Under the pieces are notes generated by a model. The model did not search any database. It was not told where the DNA came from and worked only from the letters and a program-made list of their open reading frames with translations. A program made the position numbers and the translations under genes. Shown here piece after piece: positions 41,553-50,668 of a stretch of DNA of 64,000 nt (position 1 is the stretch's first letter; each line of letters starts with the position of its first letter). The stretch is taken from contig NZ_WRXL01000003.1 in assembly GCF_010119195.1 (NCBI RefSeq), forward strand, positions 1 through 64,000. The letters are read 5' to 3'. This stretch comes from Haloarcula salina (GTDB taxonomy: Archaea; Halobacteriota; Halobacteria; Halobacteriales; Haloarculaceae).

Positions 41553-43571
41553 TCACTCGGCCGCGCGCACCGGCTCGGCCCGGTACTCGTCGGCCGCCGA
41601 GAGCTCAGCGACCGTCGCCAGCCGGAGGGCGTGGGGCCAGCCCAGCGGCGTCCCGCAGTCCGGCGTGCCGTCGTCGAACAGCTGTTCCGGGAGGTAGCCG
41701 GTCGCCTGGACGAGCGAGCCGCCGGGCAGAATCTCGGCGAGCAGGTCCCGGGACCGGGCGTAGGCCGGGGCCGCGCGGGCGTCGTCGCGGTCGCGCAGGA
41801 GCGCGCCGAGCTGGGCGGCCGCGTTCGCGCCCCACGCCGTCGACACCGTCCAGACCTTCGCCGCGTCCTGTGTCCCGCGTCGCCAGTCGTCGCCCTCGAA
41901 GCGGATCAGGCCCCGAACCGCGCCGGTGTCCCGTTCGAGCCCGTCGAGGGTCGTCTCGACGTGGGTGACGAGCCGGTCGAGCGCGTCCGGGGAGAGCCCG
42001 ACGGCTTCGTCGGCGACTCGGAAGGCGTCGACCAGCGCGAGCGTGGCGGAGTCGAGCCGGTCGTCGACCCGCCCCTCGTGTTCGCGGAGAGCGTAGCGGT
42101 CGCCGGTCCAGAGCGCGTCGAGGCCCGAGAGCACCGACTCCGCCTGGACGCGGGCGTGGTCCCGGAGCGCGGTGCAGACCGGCGCGCGAGCGACGGCCGC
42201 GTAGGCGGACAGGAAGGTGGCCGCGGTGTGTGCGAACCGGCCTTGCATGTTCTCCCAGGCGTTCTGGCACTCCAGGGGGAGGCCGTCCTCGGCCAGCGTG
42301 TCGTCGATGCTCTCGACGGCGCATCCCAGTGTGGTCTCGATTCGGTCCGGGTCGATTGGGTCGCCGGAGCGGCGGAACTCGGCGAGGAAGGCCGCGACGC
42401 TCGCGGTCTGGTCGGCCTGGTAGTCGGCGTTCGATCCGCTCTCGAGGCGGGCGTTCGCCCATCCCGGCGCGAGCGTCTCGTCGCCCGGCCAGACGCGGTG
42501 GGGCCAGCTCCCGTCGGCGCGCTGGGTCCGGCAGTAGAAGTCGGCGGACCGCTGGAGCCAGCGACACAGACCGAGGTCGACGGTCTCGCTGGCGTCGAGC
42601 AGGAACCCGGAGATCTCGGCGTCGTCGCGGAACCAGGTGTAGCCGTAGCCGCCCGAGGTGACGTAGAACGGGTCGAAGTCGGCCGCGGCGATGCGCGCGC
42701 CGTTGGCCGCGGACAGCAGCGACAGCACCCGGAGGTCGGCGACGACGCAGTCTCGTGCTGGCGTGTCGTGGGGGACCCGCCAGCGGCGCTGCGTCCGGCC
42801 CGCCTCGGCCAGCGTGTCCGGCGTGTAGTGGTCGCCGGCCAGTCGGTCGACGGTCGAAAGCGCCGCGTCGCGGTCGGTCCGCGTCGCGTCCGTCAGCAGC
42901 GTCGCGAGCGTGACGCCGCCGTCGCGGAACGGCGCGGTCAGCGAGACGCCGCCCGTCAGCGTCGTGTCCTCGTACCGGCGCTCGCCGGTCGCGCGCGGGA
43001 ACGGGACGGGGTCGTCGTCGAGCAGTTCCGGGAGCCGTTCGGGGATCTGGCCCTCGACGGCGGCGAGGTCGGTCGAGACGGCGACGAAGTCGTGTTCCGT
43101 GCGGTGGTAGGCCTCGACGGCCCCGTCGTGGACCAGCAGGCTCTGCTGGCCCTCGCGGCCGTCGGGGGCGAAGCCGACGAACGCCCGGAGCGAGACGTCG
43201 TCGGGCGCGTCGCCACGGAGTTCGAACCGGGTGACGTGACCGCGTTCGATGGTGCAGTCGGTCTGGACGACGGCCCAGTCACCGCGGTCGTGGACGGTCT
43301 CGACGGCCCCCGAATCGCGTCGATACCGCTGGTCGCCGTCGGCGTCGAACCACGTCGTCGCGTCAGTCTCGACGCCGAACCGCGAGCGGTCGATCCCCGT
43401 GAGCCCGCAGAGCGGATAGGAGTAGTCGCACAGCGATCCGTCGCCGTCGACGTGGACGAGCCTGTCGTCGAGGCCGCTGAACCGTCCGGTCGTCGAGCGT
43501 CGTTCACCCGGGAACTGCCGACCGCGGTCCCGCGTCCGCTTGAAATCGTTGAGCGCCGTCCGAAGCGTCAT
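41553..43571 (-). CDS. GH15 glucoamylase-family alpha-glucosidase, cytoplasmic
   Basis: A 672-residue enzyme that would release glucose from the non-reducing ends of maltodextrins. An N-terminal beta domain (about 1-280) precedes an (alpha/alpha)6 barrel, with FYVTSGGYGYTWFRDDAEISGFLLDA and RTQRADGSWPHRVWPGDE typical of archaeal GH15. PLECQNAWENMQGRFAHTAATFLSAYAA carries the candidate general acid Glu. No signal peptide is present, so it acts on imported sugar. It diverges from trmB across a 163-bp spacer with a shared element, and its TATA (TTTTATAG) is 25-32 nt from the ATG, indicating a leaderless mRNA. Confidence 0.9.
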   Translation of the reverse strand: MTLRTALNDFKRTRDRGRQFPGERRSTTGRFSGLDDRLVHVDGDGSLCDYSYPLCGLTGIDRSRFGVETDATTWFDADGDQRYRRDSGAVETVHDRGDWAVVQTDCTIERGHVTRFELRGDAPDDVSLRAFVGFAPDGREGQQSLLVHDGAVEAYHRTEHDFVAVSTDLAAVEGQIPERLPELLDDDPVPFPRATGERRYEDTTLTGGVSLTAPFRDGGVTLATLLTDATRTDRDAALSTVDRLAGDHYTPDTLAEAGRTQRRWRVPHDTPARDCVVADLRVLSLLSAANGARIAAADFDPFYVTSGGYGYTWFRDDAEISGFLLDASETVDLGLCRWLQRSADFYCRTQRADGSWPHRVWPGDETLAPGWANARLESGSNADYQADQTASVAAFLAEFRRSGDPIDPDRIETTLGCAVESIDDTLAEDGLPLECQNAWENMQGRFAHTAATFLSAYAAVARAPVCTALRDHARVQAESVLSGLDALWTGDRYALREHEGRVDDRLDSATLALVDAFRVADEAVGLSPDALDRLVTHVETTLDGLERDTGAVRGLIRFEGDDWRRGTQDAAKVWTVSTAWGANAAAQLGALLRDRDDARAAPAYARSRDLLAEILPGGSLVQATGYLPEQLFDDGTPDCGTPLGWPHALRLATVAELSAADEYRAEPVRAAE

Positions 43572-43734
43572 TAGGAGAACGAACCACGCCGGGGGCTATA
43601 AAATATGGTGTAATAGTTTTTCATAGTTGTAGATTCTGGAGGGGGCGGCCCCAGCGTACGGTTCGGATCGGCGGCCTCGACCCCACACAGCACCGAAACA
43701 CAGTTATCCGACACCCATAACAGGAACACAAGGA
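43572..43734. promoter_or_regulatory. Divergent GH15/trmB regulatory region
   Basis: On the minus strand, TTTTATAG (43603-43596) is the GH15 TATA and CTATGAAAAACTATT (43626-43612) lies 13 nt upstream of it. On the plus strand, AGTTATCC (43702-43709) is centred about 29 nt before the trmB ATG. Between them is GC-rich DNA. The CTATGAAAAA core is identical to the one before malK. Confidence 0.55.
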
Positions 43735-44787
43735 ATGGACGATTCGACTCTCAGCGACAGACTCTCGCAACTGGGCCTGTCGGACAAGGAGGTCGACACG
43801 TACCTGTCGATCCTCCAGAGCGGGGAGGCCACGGCGAGCGAGATCGCCGACGACACCGGCGTCTCCAAGCGATACGTCTACAGCATCAGCAATTCGCTGG
43901 AAGACCGCGGGTTCGTCGCGGTCAACGACCACGTCGTCCCGACGACGATTCGCGCCCGCCCGCCCGAGGAGGTCGTCGACTCGCTGACCGACCGCCTCGA
44001 AGAGATGGGCGGCGCGCTGGACGAGCGCTACTCGGAGAGCGTCAAGGAGCCCCAGCAGTTCGACGTGATCAAGTCCCGAACGACGGTCGTCAAGCGGCTC
44101 ACCGAGTACATCGCCGACGCCGACCACGAGATCATGCTGTCGGTCCCCCAGCAGTACCTGCCGGAGGTCGGCGAGGAGCTGGCGGCGGCCCTCGACCGCG
44201 GCGTGCTGGTGATGCTGGTCGTCAGCAGCGCGGACGACTTCCGGGCCGAGGACGCGGCCGGCCGGGGAACGGTCGTCCGGGCCTGGGACCACGAGATGCC
44301 GATCATGCTCACCGTCGACGCCCAGTTCGGGCTGGTGTCGCCCGCGGAGATGGTGACCCGGACGAACTCCGACCAGCGCGCCATCGCCTTCGTCCAGCGA
44401 CAGCTCGTCCCGGTGCTGTCGGGCTCGTTCCTCGGGAACTACTGGCCGATGGCCGAGGAGGTGTTCGTCGCCGACCCCGCCCCGCTGCCGGCGACGTACC
44501 GCGACTTCCGCCACGCCGTCCTACAGGCGACGCTCCGCCGGCGCGCTGGCGAGACGGTCCAGGCCGCCGCGCAGGTCAGCCCGGTCCAGGCGGACGACGA
44601 CCCCGGGCGCGTCGAGGGGGCCGTCGTCGAGACGCGACAGGGCCTCGTCGAGCCCCACACCAACGCCTACCCGATCGAACACTCGCTCGTCGTCGACGTG
44701 GGGGACCGGACCGTCACGCTGGGCGGCTCCGGGTCCTTCCTCGAAGACTACGAGACCGACGCGGTGACGCTGTCGCTCGAATCGTGA
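43735..44787 (+). CDS. trmB: TrmB-family sugar-responsive transcriptional regulator
   Basis: A 350-residue DNA-binding protein. The N-terminal winged helix (about 1-75) reads LGLSDKEVDTYLSILQSGEATASEIADDTGVSKRYVYSISNSLEDRGFV, the TrmB pattern. A helical linker (LTDRLEEMGGALDERY) and a C-terminal sugar-binding domain (about 95-330) follow. TrmB proteins bind maltose, glucose or trehalose and repress or activate sugar genes. In Halobacterium, TrmB adjusts glycolysis, gluconeogenesis and cofactor genes in response to glucose. Its place beside the importer and glucan hydrolases points to local control of this cluster. The ATG is set by the TATA spacing. Confidence 0.93.
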   Translation: MDDSTLSDRLSQLGLSDKEVDTYLSILQSGEATASEIADDTGVSKRYVYSISNSLEDRGFVAVNDHVVPTTIRARPPEEVVDSLTDRLEEMGGALDERYSESVKEPQQFDVIKSRTTVVKRLTEYIADADHEIMLSVPQQYLPEVGEELAAALDRGVLVMLVVSSADDFRAEDAAGRGTVVRAWDHEMPIMLTVDAQFGLVSPAEMVTRTNSDQRAIAFVQRQLVPVLSGSFLGNYWPMAEEVFVADPAPLPATYRDFRHAVLQATLRRRAGETVQAAAQVSPVQADDDPGRVEGAVVETRQGLVEPHTNAYPIEHSLVVDVGDRTVTLGGSGSFLEDYETDAVTLSLES

Positions 44788-44812
44788 GACGAACGGGAGT
44801 TTCCGCGCGCGG

Positions 44813-45316
44813 TCAGGTCCGCCGGCTCGGCTCCGGCCAGCGGTAGACGACGTAGGTCTCCGCGTCGGGGTCGTTCTCGGGCGTCCACACCAGTCGCAGC
44901 GTCGCGTCGCTCAGGTCCAGGTGCTCGCCGGAAGCGACGCCCGAGAACTGCCCGGCGTGGATGGAAATCTCCGTGCCCGCGGAGACGGAGGCCGGCGCTT
45001 GTGACTGGATGGGGTCGCCCGTCAGCGTCGCGTCGCCGCCGCTCGAACTCGCCGCGTCCGTGACGACGACCGACAGCCGCTCGCGGTCGAGCACGTCGCC
45101 GCTCTCGAACGAGAGGTTCAGGTACTCGCCGTTGCCGGTGGTCCGCTCGCTGTAGTCGGCGACGACGGCGACCTGCGGGGCGGCGGTCGGCTGCCGGTCG
45201 GTGAAGTCCAGAGCGAACGCCCCGGCGACGGCGGCGAGAACCACCGCGATACCGACGAGCATGACGACGCCGACGACCGGGCTCGCGGCCCGGGTTCTCG
45301 ATGATCCCCGACTCAT
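44813..45316 (-). CDS. Archaeal type IV pilin-like protein
   Basis: A 167-residue protein with a class III signal typical of archaeal pilins: SRTRAASPVVGVVMLVGIAVVLAAVAGAF. A basic segment precedes cleavage by PibD, then a hydrophobic assembly helix (about 12-35) opens the mature protein. The rest is beta-rich and acidic with no cysteines. This matches the Pilin_N (DUF1628) group. It is monocistronic; no pilus assembly genes are in the window, so it may use a system encoded elsewhere. The ATG at 45316 begins the signal. Confidence 0.85.
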   Translation of the reverse strand: MSRGSSRTRAASPVVGVVMLVGIAVVLAAVAGAFALDFTDRQPTAAPQVAVVADYSERTTGNGEYLNLSFESGDVLDRERLSVVVTDAASSSGGDATLTGDPIQSQAPASVSAGTEISIHAGQFSGVASGEHLDLSDATLRLVWTPENDPDAETYVVYRWPEPSRRT

Positions 45317-45393
45317 TGGGGTACCTGAGGACTACCCACTGATAAACGTCGCTCTCGGCTCGGCGTTCGATATTCGGCGCGATGACAGCCGAT

Positions 45394-46392
45394 TCAGGCC
45401 GTCACCAGGAGGTCGGTGGGTAGGTCGCCGTCGAGCGCATCCCGGTCGTGGGCCGCCTCGAAGTCCGGGTCGGGCCCCTTCGGGACGATGCGCTTCGGGC
45501 TCACGTCGGGGTGGGTCGTGTAGTAGTGCTCTTTGATGTGGGCCATGTTCACCGTCTCGGCGACGCCGGGGAGCTGGTAGAGCTCGCGCAGGTACGGCCA
45601 GAGGTTGTCGTACTCGCGGACGAGCCGGTGGTTGCACATGAAGTGGGTGTGATACACCTCGTCGAAGCGAACCAGCGTCGTGAACATGCAGAGGTCCGCT
45701 TCGGTCAGGCGGTCGCCCGCGAGGAAGCGCTGGTCTTCGAGGACCGAATCCCAGTGGTCGAGCGCGTCGAACAGTTCCTCGACGGCCTCGTCGTAGGCCG
45801 ACTGGCTCTCGGCGAAGCCACAGCGGTAGACGCCGTTGTTGATCGGCTCGTAGATGTCGTCGATGATCCGGTCGACCTCGTCCTGATACCCGCCGGGGTA
45901 GAGGTCCACGTCGTTCTCGGCCACGTCGTCGAACGCCACGTCGAGCATCCGGAGGATCTCTTCGGACTCGTTGTTGACGATGGTCTCCTCCTGCGTGTCC
46001 CACAGCACGGGGACGGTCACGCGACAGGTGGCGTCCGGGTCGGCCTCGACGTAGATCTCGCGGAGGTAGTCCGCGCCGTTTTCGGTGTCGGGCGTACAGC
46101 CCGCCTTCTCCGGCGTGAACTGCCAGCCGCCGTCCTCGCGGTAGGGGTCGACCACGTCGACGCTGATGGCGTCTTCGAGCCCTTTCAGCGCCCGTGCCAG
46201 GAGCGTCCGGTGGGCCCACGGGCAGGCCAGCGAGACGTAGAGGTGGTAGCGACCGGCCTCGGGCTGGAAGCGCGCGTCGGGGTCGTCGCGGACCCAGTCA
46301 CGAAAGGTGGTGTCTTGCCGGTCGAACGCCCCGTCGTCGTCCGTGCTCTCGTACGCGTCGGTCCGCCACTCGCCGTCGACGAGCATATTCAT
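45394..46392 (-). CDS. Glutathione S-transferase superfamily, glutathionyl-hydroquinone reductase (Xi) type
   Basis: A 332-residue cytoplasmic oxidoreductase. The Xi-class signature is clear: YVSLACPWAHRTLLARALKGLEDAISVDVVDPY with the catalytic Cys in CPWAHR (about residue 53), then PVLWDTQEETIVNNESEEILRML and the helical C-terminal domain with RFDEVYHTHFMCNHR. Such enzymes reduce thiol-conjugated hydroquinones. Haloarchaea use gamma-glutamylcysteine rather than glutathione, so the natural thiol is probably that. The ATG at 46392 is preferred over an in-frame start 12 codons upstream because the conserved part begins there. Confidence 0.88.
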   Translation of the reverse strand: MNMLVDGEWRTDAYESTDDDGAFDRQDTTFRDWVRDDPDARFQPEAGRYHLYVSLACPWAHRTLLARALKGLEDAISVDVVDPYREDGGWQFTPEKAGCTPDTENGADYLREIYVEADPDATCRVTVPVLWDTQEETIVNNESEEILRMLDVAFDDVAENDVDLYPGGYQDEVDRIIDDIYEPINNGVYRCGFAESQSAYDEAVEELFDALDHWDSVLEDQRFLAGDRLTEADLCMFTTLVRFDEVYHTHFMCNHRLVREYDNLWPYLRELYQLPGVAETVNMAHIKEHYYTTHPDVSPKRIVPKGPDPDFEAAHDRDALDGDLPTDLLVTA

Positions 46393-46630
46393 CGTGCCGG
46401 TCGGTTGGCGCTCGACGGAGATAAACACCCGAGCGAGGTAACGGCGATGTCACCGGCCGCGGGTCCGAGACGGCCGCGGCGTCGGGAGCACGCCGCGGCG
46501 CGGACCCGACGCGGCCGCCCTGCGCCCGCTCTCGCGGCGTGTCGGGACCGCGTGCGACACTCCGACACGCCGCCGGCCCGGTTCGAAGGCCTTATTGGGC
46601 CGCTCGGCGACGTATTCGCCAAGAGTACCT

Positions 46631-47164
46631 ATGTCGGACAAACCTGCCTCGATGTACCGGGACATCGACAAGCCCTCGTACACCCGGCGCGAGTACATCA
46701 CGGGCATCCCCGGCTCGAAGATCGCACAGCACAAGATGGGTCGGAAGCAGAAGGACGCCGAGGACTACCCCGTCCAGATCAGCCTCATCGTCGAGGAGTC
46801 CGTCCAGCTGCGTCACGGCTCGCTGGAGGCCTCCCGCCTGTCGGCCAACCGCCACCTGATCAAGGAACTCGGCGAGGAAGGCGACTACAAGATGATGCTG
46901 CGGAAGTTCCCCCACCAGGTCCTGCGCGAGAACAAGCAGGCGACCGGTGCCGGGGCCGACCGTGTCTCCGACGGGATGCGCCAGGCCTTCGGGAAGATCG
47001 TCGGCACCGCCGCCCGCATCCAGGCCGGCGAACAGCTCTTCACGGCGTACTGCAACGTCGAGGACGCCGAACACGTCAAGGAGGCGTTCCGCCGCGCCTA
47101 CAACAAGATCACTCCCTCGTGTCGGATCAAGGTCGAACGGGGAGAAGAGCTGCTGATCGCGTAA
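46631..47164 (+). CDS. rpl10e: Large-subunit ribosomal protein L10e (uL16)
   Basis: A 177-residue L10e protein, the archaeal/eukaryotic uL16. Recognisable parts are [23 protein letters not shown] at the start, [33 protein letters not shown] around the middle (the loop nearing the peptidyl-transferase centre) and the C-terminal [22 protein letters not shown]. It is a stand-alone gene preceded by GGCCTTATTGG (about 46588-46598), the probable TATA. The ATG at 46631 is standard for the family. Confidence 0.97.
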   Translation: MSDKPASMYRDIDKPSYTRREYITGIPGSKIAQHKMGRKQKDAEDYPVQISLIVEESVQLRHGSLEASRLSANRHLIKELGEEGDYKMMLRKFPHQVLRENKQATGAGADRVSDGMRQAFGKIVGTAARIQAGEQLFTAYCNVEDAEHVKEAFRRAYNKITPSCRIKVERGEELLIA

Positions 47165-47353
47165 GTCGAGCAGCGACGTTTTTTCGCCGTTCGTCGAGTG
47201 AGAGAGCGGAACGGCTAGCGTCCGCTGACCTCGTTTTCCGCGTCGGTCCGAGCGACGATGAGTCGCGTCCGGACCGATCGGATCCGAACCGACTCTCGAC
47301 ACATGCTATCGTTCCCCACAATATTCTTGCCCCCATCGCGCGTACCGAGAGGT

Positions 47354-47551
47354 ATGGCACTTCGACTCGTACTCCTGGTCCTCGGCGTCCTCGAACTGCT
47401 CCGCCCGCGGAAGGTCGTCGACTTCTGGATGGGAATGGCGGCGACGAACGGCGACGATGTCGACCTGCGGCCGTGGGTGTACAGCGCCGCCCGCGTCGAG
47501 GGCGCGCTCCTCGTGCTGTGGGCGCTCCGGCGGGGCCGCGGCGGCGAGTGA
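47354..47551 (+). CDS. Small protein with one hydrophobic helix
   Basis: A 65-residue product starting MALRLVLLVLGVLELLRPRKVVDFWMGMAA. A hydrophobic N-terminal helix is followed by RPRKVVDFW, an acidic stretch and a second moderately hydrophobic helix (VEGALLVLWAL). This is the pattern of small membrane-associated proteins. An ATATTC/TTGCCCCC AT-rich bit at 47319-47335 could be the promoter. It lies 53 bp before the ATP-grasp gene on the same strand and may be co-transcribed with it. No family is recognised. Confidence 0.6.
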   Translation: MALRLVLLVLGVLELLRPRKVVDFWMGMAATNGDDVDLRPWVYSAARVEGALLVLWALRRGRGGE

Positions 47552-47604
47552 CGACCGCTCCGTCGAGCGGACGACCTTAGTAACGACCGCCCGTACGGCC
47601 GGTA

Positions 47605-48468
47605 ATGCTCAGACTCGCCGTCGCGACAGCGGCCGAGACGTTCGAGCGGATGCGGGAACCGCTCGCGGCCAGAGACATCGAGGTCGGGCACGTCGAGACG
47701 GAGGAGCGGACGATTCCCCTCGACGCGTCGCCGTTCGCCGACTACGACGTGGGGTTCGTCTACCCGTCGCGGATCATGGAGGGCGGCGTCGCCGACGCGA
47801 TGCTCGACGTACCGTGGGTCAACGACCGGGAGGCGATCCTGCGGTCGCGCAACAAGGCCGACGTGCTGGCGCGACTCGGCCGGGCGGGCGTTCCCGTCCC
47901 CGAGACCGTCGCCGTCTCGAACCCGGCGAGCGACGCGGACCTGACGGCGGCCTTCGAGCGGTTCGACCCGCCCGTCGTCGTGAAACCGAACTCGACGACC
48001 CGCGGGGTGGGCGTGACGACGGCCCACGACCTGGACTCATTTCTCGGCGTCGTCGACTACCTCGACCTGGTCCACGACTACCGCGCGGTCGGGGACCGCT
48101 CCTTCCTCGTCCAGGAGTACCTCCCCGACGCCGCGGACTACCGCGTGATGGTCGTCGACGGCGAGTACGTCGGCGCGGTCCGCCGGAGCCTGCCGGACGA
48201 CGCCCGCGAGCGCGGTCGGTGGAAGCACAACGTCCACCGCGGTGCCGACGCGGACGGCCTCGACTTGCCGGCAGACCTGCGAGCCCTCGCCGAGCGCGCG
48301 GCAGCGGTGCTCGACATCCCCTATCTCGGCGTCGATCTGCTGGTGACCGACGAGCGCGCCGTGGTCAACGAGACGAACGCCCGGCCGACCATCGACGCGG
48401 CGACGAAGTACGAGGACGGCTTCTGGGACGACCTGGCGGCACTGATTCGAGCGACGGAGACCGATTAG
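47605..48468 (+). CDS. RimK-family ATP-grasp ligase
   Basis: A 287-residue ATP-grasp protein that would join a carboxylate to an amine with ATP hydrolysis. It shows a NKADVLARLGRAGVPVPET lid region (about 91-110), VVVKPNSTTRGVGV (nucleotide-binding loop), LVQEYLPDAADYRVMVVDGEYVGAVRR and the metal-binding VNETNARPTI near the end. RimK relatives add glutamate or other amino acids to proteins or cofactors such as F420, or make lysine via LysX. The substrate is unknown here. The ATG at 47605 is unambiguous; a short gene precedes it. Confidence 0.87.
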   Translation: MLRLAVATAAETFERMREPLAARDIEVGHVETEERTIPLDASPFADYDVGFVYPSRIMEGGVADAMLDVPWVNDREAILRSRNKADVLARLGRAGVPVPETVAVSNPASDADLTAAFERFDPPVVVKPNSTTRGVGVTTAHDLDSFLGVVDYLDLVHDYRAVGDRSFLVQEYLPDAADYRVMVVDGEYVGAVRRSLPDDARERGRWKHNVHRGADADGLDLPADLRALAERAAAVLDIPYLGVDLLVTDERAVVNETNARPTIDAATKYEDGFWDDLAALIRATETD

Positions 48469-48594
48469 CCCCTCAGGCTGAACGGCGATCGGTCCGGGGC
48501 GTTGATGTAATGTGAAATAAATCATATATATTTCAATGTAATGTTATATCTCGAGTAGTAATATTTAAGATAGATTTAGAGTGTATTCAGCCTG
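48469..48594 (+). promoter_or_regulatory. AT-rich promoter region of the PKD-domain gene
   Basis: TATTTAAGA at 48562-48570 is the TATA, 25-33 nt before the ATG, so the mRNA should be leaderless. Upstream, TGAAAT (48513-48518) and ATTTCA (48530-48535) form an inverted repeat with an 11-nt spacer. TGTAATGT occurs on both sides of it. The stretch is far more AT-rich than anything nearby. Confidence 0.6.
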
Positions 48595-50520
48595 ATGAGA
48601 GAAGATACTCTCGACGGAATCGATAGGCGAGCGTTCATGCGGCGAGCGACGGTCGGAGTGGCCGGATTGACGGCGGCCAGCGGAACGACGGCTGTCGCGG
48701 GACAGACGGCGACGGCGACCGGGAACGAGCAGGGGCCCGACAACGTCACCGTTCCCACCAGCGACTGGTCCGAGTCTGTGTCGGTCTCGGGGAACACGTC
48801 GAAAGCGGTCTTCCACGACGCGGCCTCGCTCGGGGACGGATCGGTGCTGCTCGCGGGCGAACTGGACGCGTTCTCCACCGATGGAACCGACGGGTGGTAC
48901 GCCCGGATCGGGAGTGACGGCGGCCTCCAGTGGCAGGAGTTCATCAGCGAGTCCCTCTACGACCGCTTCGACGGCGTCGCACCGACGGCAGACGGCGGTG
49001 CGGTCCTGTGTGGCCACTCGACGCCGGACGAGGATGACAGCAGCACGACCGCGGTCTTCGTTCGCGTCGACGAGATGGGCGAGGTGCAGGCGAAGAACAC
49101 GTTTCAGCACCGCGATTCGACGGCTGCACACGCCGTCGTGGCGCTCGAAGACGGGGAGTTCCTCGTGGTCGGCGAGGACGCGGAGGTGTCGTGGTACGAT
49201 GTCGACACCGACACGACCAACGGCTGGATGGTCCGCGTCGACGGCGACGGACAGGAACAGTGGGAGCAGACAGTCCAGCGCTCGGGCTATCTGTCGCTTA
49301 CGGGCGCCGTCTCCGGCACCGATGGAAGCGTCTTCGCCATCGGTCGAGCGGGCACCGACGGACTACTGACGAAGATCTCGTCCGACGGCGTCGTCGAGTG
49401 GCAGCAGACGTTCGGCGGAAGCGAGTACGACGAGTTCCACGACATCGCTCTCAACGACGACGTCCTCGGTATCGCCGGATACACCGACAGTTACGACGAC
49501 GGTCGGAACGGCTGGCTCGTCCTCGCGACGGAGTCCGGCGAGGCGATCACGAGTAAGACGTTTTCCGGGGAGTACGAGTCGGCCAACGGTGAGACGGCTC
49601 GGGCGATCACGGGCACGCCGGACGGCGGATTCATCACGGCCGGCGAGTTCATGAAGGTCGAACAGCGCTTCCTGTCGTCGAGTTACACGTACCTCGGGGG
49701 CGTCCTCCGGAGCTTCTCTGCGTCGGGCGACCATCGGTGGCAACGGATCCACGACGCGAACAGGAATTCGCGGCCGCTGAGCGTCGTCTCGACCGGCGAG
49801 AACGGGTACGTTGTCGCCGGCGGCTACGTGGAGAACGCCTCCGGGTACGTCTCCGATCTCCGCGTCGTCGAGAACGAGGTCCCGGTTCCGGAGTTCGAAT
49901 TTTCGCCGTCGAGTCCCGGACTGGAGAGCGTCTCCTTCGACGCCGCGAAGTCGACCGACGGCGACGGGACCATCGAGTCCTACGAGTGGGACATCGACGG
50001 CGACGGGACCTTCGAATCGACCGGTCAGACGGTGACTCACGAGTTCACAGACGAAGGCGACAGGCGGGTGTCGCTACGAGTGACTGACGACCGGGGGACG
50101 ACCGCGACGAAGTCGGTGACCCTCACCGTCGACAACGAACCCCCACGCCCGGCGTTCGGGATGAACCGAACGGCGACCGCGGGTACTCCCCTCACCTTCT
50201 ACGCCGGCAACCAGACGGTCGACCCCGACGGAGACGTCGCGACCTACGAGTGGGACCTCGACGGGGACGGCGAGTACGAGGCCGAAGGGGCGCAGGTGAC
50301 GGCGACCTACAACGAGACCGGCCCCCACAACGTCACGCTCCGTGCCGTCGACGACGTCGGTGAGATGGCGACTAACACCACGACCGTCGACGTGCGAGAC
50401 AGCGGTCTCGTGGGCGGTTTCGGACCGCTGCTACCCGGCTGGGCCACGGTCGCCGTGCCGCTCGGAACGATGCTCGCGTATGCGCTCGCCCAGCGCAAAA
50501 CCGACGAGAGTGAGGACTGA
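48595..50520 (+). CDS. Tat-exported PKD-domain surface protein
   Basis: A 641-residue secreted or surface protein. The Tat signal is DRRAFMRRATVGVAGLTAAS (about 10-30). Residues about 60-425 hold repeated WYARIGSDGGLQWQ-like, GWMVRVDGDGQEQWEQ and GLLTKISSDGVVEWQQTFGG units, a blade-like repeat suggestive of a beta-propeller. Two PKD domains follow (about 430-515 and 520-600) with YEWDIDGDGTFES and YEWDLDGDGEYEA. A hydrophobic stretch near 610-630 and a short charged tail (QRKTDESED) anchor it. It probably binds surface partners. It is monocistronic. Confidence 0.88.
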   Translation: MREDTLDGIDRRAFMRRATVGVAGLTAASGTTAVAGQTATATGNEQGPDNVTVPTSDWSESVSVSGNTSKAVFHDAASLGDGSVLLAGELDAFSTDGTDGWYARIGSDGGLQWQEFISESLYDRFDGVAPTADGGAVLCGHSTPDEDDSSTTAVFVRVDEMGEVQAKNTFQHRDSTAAHAVVALEDGEFLVVGEDAEVSWYDVDTDTTNGWMVRVDGDGQEQWEQTVQRSGYLSLTGAVSGTDGSVFAIGRAGTDGLLTKISSDGVVEWQQTFGGSEYDEFHDIALNDDVLGIAGYTDSYDDGRNGWLVLATESGEAITSKTFSGEYESANGETARAITGTPDGGFITAGEFMKVEQRFLSSSYTYLGGVLRSFSASGDHRWQRIHDANRNSRPLSVVSTGENGYVVAGGYVENASGYVSDLRVVENEVPVPEFEFSPSSPGLESVSFDAAKSTDGDGTIESYEWDIDGDGTFESTGQTVTHEFTDEGDRRVSLRVTDDRGTTATKSVTLTVDNEPPRPAFGMNRTATAGTPLTFYAGNQTVDPDGDVATYEWDLDGDGEYEAEGAQVTATYNETGPHNVTLRAVDDVGEMATNTTTVDVRDSGLVGGFGPLLPGWATVAVPLGTMLAYALAQRKTDESED

Positions 50521-50653
50521 ACCGTCGGTTACCACGACGTTCCAGACGCGGTGCACTGAGACGCCGCCAGACCGCCGGTGGCCCAGCAGGCGACGCCCCG
50601 GACGTGGCGGTCGCTAGCCGGCGTGAGATCGCGGAAAGTGAAACGGACGACCG

Positions 50654-50667
50654 GGTCGCAAGCGACC
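50654..50667 (-). terminator. Candidate terminator hairpin after hsp20
   Basis: GGTCGC-AA-GCGACC is a perfect 6-bp hairpin beginning 2 nt beyond the hsp20 stop. On the transcribed strand it is followed by a pyrimidine-rich stretch (CGTTTCACTTTCC, about 50644-50632). Confidence 0.4.
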
Positions 50668-50668
50668 G

